DNA of 64,000 bases, taken from NCBI GenBank assembly GCA_003971905.1, contig RSEE01000137.1, positions 62,001 to 126,000 of the forward strand, read 5' to 3'. The notes below the pieces were generated by a model that was given only the letters and a program-made list of their open reading frames with translations, was not told where the DNA came from and made no database searches. The stretch's first letter is position 1. Each line of letters begins with the position of its first letter. The translations under genes and the position numbers were made by a program. Below are positions 55,848 to 64,000 of this stretch, piece after piece. The DNA comes from Moniliella sp. 'wahieum'. Taxonomy: Eukaryota > Basidiomycota > Moniliellomycetes > Moniliellales > Moniliellaceae.

Positions 55848-58800
55848 ATGGCCTCCCCGCACCCTCGCCCGGCCTCGCCCGCCGCGTCCTCCAGCGCCGG
55901 CTCCAGCGACGAGCAGCCGCTCATCACCGCCTTCCCGCCCGCCCTGCCTTCTTCCGTATCGGCGTCCGTGTCCATGCCCGCCCTGCCCGCGCCCACGCCC
56001 ACAGCTGCGTCCGCGTCGGCCCCCGCGTCGGCCTCGGCCTCGCCCGGCGCGCCCAGCCCCGCCGACCAGCTCGCACACCACCGCCGCATGGTTGCCACTA
56101 ACATCAAGGCCGCGCGGCAGCGCTTCTACTCGGGCCCGCACACCACGTCTTCGCGCCAGTTCTCGACGCCGCCCAAGGACGAGTGATCAAGCGCCGGCCA
56201 GCCAAGAACTGCGATGTGCGCACCGAGCATCACCCGTGCACAAGTACCCGCGCATCAAGCCCGAGCCCTCGTTACCGATGCTCGAGATCCCCACTGCGCC
56301 TGCGCGTCGCGCCCCCCCCTCTTCTTCCTCCACTTCCAAGCCTGCCGAGCGGCCCATGGGGATTCCTGAGGCCCCTGTGTTTTATCCCTCCGCCGCCGAG
56401 TTCGCCAACCCCATGCAGTACATTCGCCATATCGCCAGCCCCAGTGGGGGCGACGCTGCCGCCTACGGCATCTGCAAGATCGTCCCCCCGAAGGATGGGA
56501 CATGAACTTTGTCCTGGACCAGCAGGTACGTTCTTCTATATTCTGCTTTCTCCTCCCCCCCCCTTTTTTGTTTCTTCTTTCTGACCATCCTTGCCTATTC
56601 GTAGCGTTTCCGCTTCGCGACGCGTGTCCAACGGCTCAGCGACTTGCCCGCCGAAGTGCGCACGGGCCAACACTACGTCCACCAACTGCACAAGTTCCAT
56701 GCCACCCGGCTCCAGAGAGACTTTACCATCCCGATCCTGCGTGGCGAAGGGCTGGACCTGTACCGGCTCAAGGTGCTGGTGCAGAACGGGGGCGGATTTG
56801 ACGAGGTGTCACGCAACCGCCAATGGACGGACATTACGCGCAAACTCGGGTACCCTAAAAACGTCTCAACCCGCTCTCTCAGCAGGTCAAGGTCTCCTAC
56901 GCAAAATCATCGCCCCGTACGAACTGTGGCGCGAAAAGATCCGTGCGGGCCAGACCCCGTTGCCAGAGGAGGGCGGGCTGACTTCCGTTGCCGCCGCTGT
57001 TGCTGCTGCTCCTACTGCTACTGCCCCGCCCGCAGCGGCGGCAGTGTCGGAAGCAGCAGGGTCAGTCGCGCCCGCGCCGGGCAAGGGCAAGCCGCAGGGC
57101 AAAGCGCACGCAAGGCGCATGGCAAGGCGTCTCGCCATGTGGCCGCTGCGGCAGCGGCAGCGCCGGCGCGCAAGTCGTTGGACCTGGAGCACTTGTTCTG
57201 CACGCAATGTGGCAGTGGGGAAGATGCGGAGCACATGTGCGACGACTGTGACCGCGGTTTCCACCTGTACTGTCTCTCGCCCAAGGTGGAGTCGGTTGCC
57301 GTACGGAGAATGGATTGCGAGAGGTCTGGCAGTACTGAAGGAAGACTTGGGTTTGACGGGGCGACACGCACTCGCTCTACTCGTTTTACCGTCGGTCCGA
57401 GGAGTTCCGTCGGGCGTGGTGGACGCGTCATCCGGACCGGATCAGTGAGGGCGGCACGTCGTTACGCCAGCCGTTGCCGGGGTTGGTGTGTGTCCCGTCC
57501 GAGGCGGATGTGGAGAATGAGTTTTGGCGCCTGACCAGCTCCAAGAAGGACAGTCGAGGTGGAGTATGGCGCGGACATCGATGCGGTTATCCATGGTGGA
57601 CCAGCACCGACGCTCGAGTCGCACCCTCTCGACCCGCATGCGCGCGACGCGTGGAACCTCAACGTACTGCCGATGCTCGACGGCAGTCTGCTGCGCTACG
57701 TCCAGTCCGGCGTAGCGGGCATGACGTCGCCATTCGTCTATGTCGGCATGCTGTGTTCGCCGCGTTCTGCTGGCACATGGAAGACCACTTTTCCTACTCG
57801 ATCAATTACCAGCACTTTGGGCATACCAAGACGTGGTACGGCGTGCCGGCATCGCACGCAGAAAAGTTCCACCAGGCCGTGCAGAAGTACGCGCCCGACT
57901 TGCTCGAGGGCAACCCGGACATACTCTACAACTCGTCACACTCTTTAGCCCCGAACAGCTGCGCGCCGAAGGGTGGACGTGTGCGCCGTCAACCAGCGCG
58001 CAGGCGAGTTTGTCGTCACGTTCCCCAAGGCCTTCCATGCTGGCTTCAACCACGGCTTCAACCTCAACGAGGCCGTCAACTTTGTCCTGCCCGACTGGAT
58101 CGACATGGGCAGCGAGTGCGTACAGACCTACCGTGAAATCGTGCGTCAGCCAGCGTTTTCTCACGACCAGGTCCTCTGGGCCGCAGGCGTGTTCGACCTC
58201 ACTTTCGACACGGCTACTGGCTCCTCCCGCCACTCAAGGCGATGGTCACGCACGAACTGCTCTGGCGCCAGCGGATGCGCCAGCTCGCTCACGACACGCC
58301 CACACTCACTGTTGTGGATATCTGTGCGCCAAGGGTAGAGGACGAAGTGCCACGGTTCTGCGCCCTGTGCAAGTGCTCCACGTACCTCACCTCGGTCGAG
58401 TTGGCAGACCACGACGACCGCTCTTTGATGAAGCCCAGCGCGCTTTCTCCTCGTCTTCGTCCTCCCCTTCGTCTTCCCCTTCGTCCTCCCTTTGGCGGCG
58501 GCGCCGCGCCTCACGTCCTGCATGGAACATGCGCCCTGGGTCTTTGGCCTGCCCAGCTCCAAAAAGTTCGCCCCGCCCGGCGCGATCGCACTGGCGACGT
58601 GGGAGCACTGGTCCTACACCCACCTCCCATCGCTGTACGCATCCCCTACGTCCGAACCTCCATCTGGGTCCGCATCCGGGTCTGCACCCACCGTGCTATC
58701 CGGCCCACGCACCGTGGTGCTGAGGCAAGTCTACCCGGACGGCGTACTGCGTCGGCAAGTTGCGGCGGTGGAAGCGCGTGCACGGGTATCGCGTGACTGG

Positions 58801-59815
58801 GTCCGACATTACCGCGCCGTGCTACAGGCTACACCGACACCGACGGTACCGCAGCTACAGGCGCTGAGGGAGCAAGCGCGCCGCGTACCGGCGCACATCC
58901 CCAGGTCGCTCAGCTCACACGGTTCCTCCACCAAGTCGAGCGGTGGCGGCGCAAGGCCGCACGCGTGATCACGGCCAAAGTGAACCATCCTCGACTGTTC
59001 TTGCCCTTGCGCCCGACGGGGCAGGGCAAAAGTGCAGGCAAAGGCGGAAAGGGTAAAGCTAAGACCGGTAGGGGCAAGCGCGTCCCAACAGTCGCTAGGG
59101 CCGAAGCGTTAGTGGCGTCAGGCACTCAGTTACCTGTTGAGCTAGAGGAACTGACGCAGCTCCAACAACTCTCCCGCCCGCACAGCAACTGGAGCGTGAA
59201 CTGGCCAAGTTCATCCAAGTTGTCTGGGGCAGCCAGCCTGCGGAGCAAGACGCACAAGATACGAGTCCTGTCTCGCGCGAAGGGGCTAAAGGCTTAGTGC
59301 ACAAATTGGCCCAACAACCGTTTGCCCTGCGTGGCGCAGCGCGCGTCGCTACTTACCTCGCTCACACGTGGAAAGAAGAGGATGCAAAAGGGCTCGACCC
59401 GGCGCTCGTACAGCTCTTCCAAAGTGGCTTGACGGACGTGGATGCGTCCCTGCAGGCGAATGGCCAGGGCGAGGATAAGGTCCCGGAAGTGGACCAGGAG
59501 CAGGGGCAGGAGCAGGGGCAGGAGCAGGACGATGATGAGGATGACGATGAGGATGATGATGAGGATGAGGATGATGACGATGACGATGTCGATGAGGATG
59601 CGGCGGACGAGTTCACGGGGGGCAAGAGGCTCGACCAGGCTCCGAAACGCGAGCGCGGTAAACTTCACTCTGGTGACACCAAGTCAGAGCGGACCAAACC
59701 TGCCAAACCCAAGTCGACACGTACCAAGTCGTTGTCGTCAGCAGCATCATCAGTAGTAGCCCCTCTACCGCCGCCACTGCTACCGCCACCGACGACGACG
59801 ACTGGCACACCGACA

Positions 59816-59859
<44 letters not shown>

Positions 59860-62800
59860 TGGGGCGACGCCGCTGCCGTCGGGGGTGGCACCACCGGTGC
59901 TCGTGCCCGAGTCGCGCAACCACCCGGCCGGCACGTGGGCGGCCAAGGCCGAGGCGGCACTGGAAGAGCTGCCGATCACGCTGGCGCAGCTGCGGGCGCT
60001 GACGAGCGTGCCGGTCGCTGTGCTGACTGCTGCGCCGGGGAGCTGCGGCGGGAGGTGAGGAACGGCTAAGGGTAGTCACGTCGTTGGAGAAGGACATTAT
60101 CCTGCTGACGGAGCAGGAGACCAAGGACCGTAGCGCAGTACTTGCGCGTGCCGTGTCGGGGCCCAGCCAATCGAGGAAAAGTCCTTACTGGACGCAAGGC
60201 TGGGGTGGCAAGCACGCCTAGACGAGGCACGGGCGATCGTCGCGCGCGCCCATGCGCACGGCGTCACTTCCGCCTCGGTCCAGCGCGTCGAGGCGGCCCT
60301 AGCGCGCTCCGACGAGTGGCTCTCCACCGCCTCGCGACGCTCACGGCACAGCTGCTGCCGTCGCCGCTGTTTGCTGCGCCCGACGCCCGCCGGCACGCTG
60401 CAGCGCTTTGCTGATCGCGTGCGCCTCGCGCTGCAGCACGACGCTGCCGAGACGGCCCCGCCGACCCACTGCCCGCTGTGCACGCGGCCAGCGCCCGTCG
60501 TGCTGGACGGTGCGCAGGGCGTGGTGCCGCGTATGCGACACGGCGTTCCACACGGCCTGCGCGCGCGGCGGGATGCTGGGCGACGCTTCCTCCGCCGGCG
60601 GCAGTGGTGCCGGGCACGCCGTACGTGTGCGAAGTGTGCGACGGCAGCGCGCTACGACGGGTGGTGCGGCGCGCCCGGCGGTGCGCATGCCCCGCGCTGG
60701 TCGTCGGCCATGCCTTGCGAGCCCTTTTTGGCGTTAGTCCGCCCCAAGCGGAGCGCATGCTACGCTCCAAAGACGCGCTCCGCACACACTCCTCCCTCCA
60801 CCGGCGTTGTTCGTCGTACGCCCTGCTCCATCCCGCGTACTACTTTGGATCGCGCGCCGCTGCGCTCGCTGCGTCTTTGCGCGCGATGCCTTCGTCCCTC
60901 GACCCGCCCACTACGGGATCCAGCTCGGGATCCAGCACGGCCTCCACGCCCCGTAAACATCTCACCCACGTTCTTCGCCAGGCCCTGCTCTTGCCCGTCG
61001 TGCTGCTCGACGGCGCGCCGCTGCCCATCGCCGACGCGCTGGCCGCCGCGCTGCTCGGCGATACGCAGCACCCCCATCCCCACACTCATCCCCATGCACA
61101 TCCCCATGCACATGCTCATGCACACGCGCGCGCTCGCGCCGCCACCCTCTCCCCCCCCGTGGTACGTGCACCCAGCGCGATGGCCAGCTACGCCCCTGGG
61201 CCCAGCGTGGCGTGGGCCCCGCGCGCACATAAGGCGCGTCTCGTGTTTGCCGAAGAGGCGCACGAGCCGTTTGGTATGTATCTGCCAGGGCCGCGGGCGG
61301 GGCGAGACGGTCGGTGTGGGTTGTGTGCGGTGCGCTTCCACTTGGCCTGTGTCCAGCGGCCGCCGGCTACGGTAAGCGTGAGCACCACCATGAGTACCAT
61401 GAGTACCGTCAACACTGTCAACGCGTTCAAGTCGTCGTTTGTGTGTCCGTTGTGCTACCTCCGCAACGGCCACACCTACCCGTTCTTGCCCACCGTCGTG
61501 CTCCCCGCCCCGGCCCTCGCCCCCCCCTCCTCCTCTTCCACCGCCCCCGGCACCGCGACCACGACCACCACGGCGACCAGTCCCACTGGCGCGTTCCCCC
61601 CACCGCCGCCGCCCGGAAGCCAGTGCGCGATCGACGTGCCGGCCACGCTGCGCTCCGACACGGAACCTGTTCTGGGCGGCTTGGTGCCCTGGGACCCGGC
61701 CATCGTGCTCCACCTTACCCACTTTTCTCCCGCACAGGGATCCGCCACGGACCGCGCCGAGATGGTGTTGGACGAGGACTTGAGCCGCTTCCTTGCCCTC
61801 CACCCGCATTCGCACCCGCCCTTGCCCTCCACCTCCACGTCCATCTCGACTGCGAATGCGACGGCGCAGCCTGCAACTCTCAGTCCCACACCTACGGCCT
61901 CCGTTTCGACCTCCGTTTCGGTCTCGGGTTCGGTTGGCCCGGCCAAACGCCCCGCCAGCCCGTTCGCGCCGTCTACCCACCCGCTCAGCGAGCCCAAACG
62001 CCCACGCACCTCCCTCTCCCACCCGCACCCACACGCACACCCACACGCCCACCCGCACCCTCTCCATCCCCACCCGCACCCGCACCCCACACTCACACTC
62101 ACACTCACACTCACACTCTCCCACTCGGGCCCGTCGCCGGACCAGGCCCGACGCCCACCCCCACCTCCACTCCGCATCCCAACCCCACTCCGAGCCCGCG
62201 GCTACCACCCGCCACCACGGGGAGCCAACGCATGCCCCCGCTTCCCCCCGACTACAGCGGACCCACTGGACGAACTCCTTGCGCGTGGGGTTCCTGAATC
62301 TATGGCGCTCACGCATCACATTTACTTTGACGGTGTCGACCTCGTCTCGCGCCAGCCAGACGGAAGACTCTACCCTCGGCCCACACATCCATATTGATCA
62401 CCTGCACGATCCCGACGGCACAGCGTTCATCCAAGCTGCCTTGGCTGGCGCGCCTGTGGCTACCGCCACGCCTGTCCCACAGGGCACGGGAACGGGACCG
62501 GGCACCGGCGCAGCCGCAGGTCCAGTGTTGTCGCACCGGGTGGACCAGGTGGACCGGGACTGGCTAGTTTGCCCGCTTTGTCGCCCTTGTCGCCACCGCC
62601 TCTGCCCGCCCCGGGCTCAGGCTCAGGCTCGAGCTCAGCACCGGGCTGGACCGGGAGTGGGACCGGGAGTGGGAGTGGGATCGGGAGCAGGGTCAGGGTC
62701 GAACACGTCGATCCCGACCCCGCTCATGCGCCCGCCCGGTCGCACTTCTCTCCCGCGTCGGGCAGTGGCTCTTCCCTCCCCGGTAACCTCCCCGGTGGAG

Positions 62801-63198
62801 GACCAGTGCCAGGTGCCGTCCCAGGTGCCGTCCCAGGTGGAGGTCCATGTGCAGGTGCAGGCGCCAACGGAAGTCGGATGAGTTTGACGCCCAGTCCCGC
62901 ACCGTACTATGGCAGCAACAGTAGTGGCAGTATGTTCCCTCTACGTGCGCATTCGCCGTTCCAAGTGACACCGGATGGGTATGCGTCTTTGTCCCTCCGC
63001 CCCGCGAGCATAATCCCTCCGCCCCGTTCTTCCCCCCCCCACCGCCGCGCCGCGGTCTTGAATGCCCAGCTGCAGGGGCATGTGCAACAGGAAAAGGGAA
63101 GAGGAAGAGGGAAGAGGGAGGAGGTGAGGAGAGAGCCTGGTTGGTCATCGTGGGTTTGGCTAGGTGGCCATGTTGGACCCGATGGAAATGGACGTTGA
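55848..63198 (+). CDS. KDM5/Lid2-type JmjC histone H3K4 demethylase
   Basis: Nuclear Fe(II)/2-oxoglutarate dioxygenase removing methyl groups from H3K4. The start [15 protein letters not shown] at 55848 has a GCCACC context. Order: JmjN ([26 protein letters not shown], about 56375-56500); intron 56526-56604 (GTACGT...CGTAG); ARID ([25 protein letters not shown], about 56690-56940); PHD1 ([29 protein letters not shown], about 57190-57330); JmjC ([68 protein letters not shown], about 57560-58150) with the His/Glu/His iron ligands; C5HC2 finger ([12 protein letters not shown], about 58360); PLU-1-like helices; acidic and poly-Thr tracts (59525-59605, 59803-59863); PHD2 ([10 protein letters not shown]..., about 60467-60640); PHD3-like ([24 protein letters not shown], about 61315-61470). 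About a dozen frame breaks. The 3' end beyond about 62400 is low complexity and could belong elsewhere. Confidence 0.85.
59525..59863. repeat. GAT/GAC and ACG trinucleotide tracts inside the demethylase
   Basis: 59527-59605 encodes an Asp/Glu run; 59803-59863 is an ACG repeat encoding about 16 Thr in a row. Both keep the frame and lie between the PLU-1-like region and PHD2, so they act as disordered linkers. Confidence 0.85.
62020..62125. repeat. CACCCG/CACACT tandem tract
   Basis: Alternating CACCCGCACCCA units, then ACTCAC units, encode His-Pro or Thr-Leu runs in the demethylase C-terminal tail, depending on frame. Two neighbouring tracts of the same kind lie at about 61070-61125. Confidence 0.8.
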
Positions 63199-63646
63199 AC
63201 TTGAACTTGAACGATGAAGGTTGAAGGTTGAAGGTTGAAGGTTGAAGGTTGAAGGTTGGCCTCAATAGTGACCTCGAGTTGTGGTGTGCCGTGCGTGGCG
63301 GAACGTGGGGGAGGCAGGCGAGGCGGTGTTGGGGTGTGTGTCGTAGGAAAAGAGTGTAGTTGCGGTGATGTTGTAGAAGAACGATGGTCGCTCCGTTTCT
63401 GTCTGAGTGCTACCGTCGAAAACGTCGGACTGGGGGTGTAGCTGCCTGTGCCCGTCCACAAGTGGAGTGACACTGCGACTACGACAGACGATGTTGTTGC
63501 GGAGCCCACTTCTGCTTCATCTGCAGTCGGAGTAACATGTTATCAAGTGGCTTCCATGAGTCCTTCGATTCAACCAATATTCAACCAATATTCAATCAAT
63601 CAATGCTCATATGTCCATCCCAACCCATCCGCCCCGCCTTCAAGCT
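63199..63646. other. Convergent 3' flanks with a 7-nt tandem
   Basis: 63215-63258 holds about six copies of GAAGGTT. 63575-63601 has repeats of TCAACCAATATTCAA. No coding sequence recognised. Confidence 0.55.
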
Positions 63647-64000
63647 TCACCCCACCACCACCGTCCGCATCTCCCGGCGGGCCTGGAGCAGCGCCGACCG
63701 CGCCGGAATCGGCCCCACGCGGGAAACCCGCCACGGGCGTTCCTGTGCTACGTCCACGCTCGTGGCCATCTCCGTGTCCTCGGCGTCCGCCTCGGTACCC
63801 GTCTCGAGCGCAGCGAGGAAGCGCATGGCGTGCGGGGCGAGCGGGCAGCGCTGGAGACAAAACTGGAACGTATCTGGTGCGTCGTCGGCAAAGCGGAACG
63901 GTCGTAACCGGTACGCGGCCAGCGGCGCAGACGTCACAATGGACACGCACGCGCTTCCAATGCAAGCTCCAACGCTACGTCGATGCCCCTCGCCTCGGTA
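63647..64000 (-). CDS. Unidentified protein, C-terminal part only
   Basis: A frame open from the right window edge to a stop at 63647-63649, about 117 residues. It has protein-like composition: CVSIVTSAPLAAYRLRPFRF, DTFQFCLQRCPLAPHAMRFL, an acidic stretch TGTEADAEDTEM, then PWRVSRVGPIPARSALLQ, ending RTVVVG. I do not recognise the family. The 5' part lies outside the window. It converges with the demethylase gene. Confidence 0.4.
   Translation of the reverse strand, partial: YRGEGHRRSVGACIGSACVSIVTSAPLAAYRLRPFRFADDAPDTFQFCLQRCPLAPHAMRFLAALETGTEADAEDTEMATSVDVAQERPWRVSRVGPIPARSALLQARREMRTVVVG

Noticed and set aside
61070-62125. CRISPR-like spaced repeats
   Set aside because: The tandem units are contiguous microsatellites in coding sequence, with no unique spacers; the genome is eukaryotic.

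Overview
The window is nuclear DNA of a fungus, most likely a basidiomycete (yeast or smut-like). Genes are GC-rich, run on both strands and carry short spliceosomal introns of about 60 to 180 nt, most starting GTACGT. The gene set is fungal: a Cdc25-type Ras exchange factor, a group I G-protein alpha subunit, a Ccc2-type copper ATPase, a KDM5/Lid2-type demethylase, and a multi-pass membrane protein resembling basidiomycete DUF6533-type proteins. No species can be named from sequence alone.

Layout. 1-6433: a truncated secreted aspartic protease and a RasGEF with SH3, RasGEF_N and catalytic domains, both minus strand. 7060-10027: a train of perfect stem-loops, a mitochondrial-type three-RRM protein (plus) and a CPYC glutaredoxin (minus). 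10376-12894: mRNA cap (guanine-N7) methyltransferase (plus). 13673-18336: an arrestin-like protein and a second secreted aspartic protease (minus). 18337-23254: gene-free spacer. 23255-24313: G-alpha (minus). 24911-37792: a second copy of the stem-loop element, then about 12.5 kb of visibly AT-richer sequence without recognisable genes, holding several families of diverged direct repeats. 37793-41258: NADH-cytochrome b5 reductase and succinyl-CoA:3-ketoacid CoA-transferase (minus). 42987-43937: an intron-containing tRNA-Pro(AGG) and a small TG...CA terminal-repeat element. 44635-45698: a LURP-one/tubby-like protein. 47657-51207: Ccc2-type Cu(I) ATPase (minus). 52016-53931: multi-TM protein. 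55848-63198: KDM5/Lid2-like histone demethylase. A partial minus-strand gene runs off the right end.

Function. RasGEF and G-alpha both feed cAMP/Ras nutrient and mating signalling. The copper ATPase loads secretory cuproenzymes. Cap methyltransferase and KDM5 act on mRNA 5' ends and H3K4 methylation. CoA-transferase, b5 reductase, the RRM protein and glutaredoxin are metabolic, redox or mitochondrial. They are ordinary neighbours with no sign of a cluster.

Main caveat. Almost every conserved gene is broken by 1-2 nt indels, often in G or C runs, sometimes in compensating pairs inside invariant motifs. This looks more like uncorrected sequencing error than pseudogenes. CDS spans below therefore give gene extents, not single open frames. 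The most unusual feature is the tandem stem-loop element shared by 7.2 kb and 25.0 kb.
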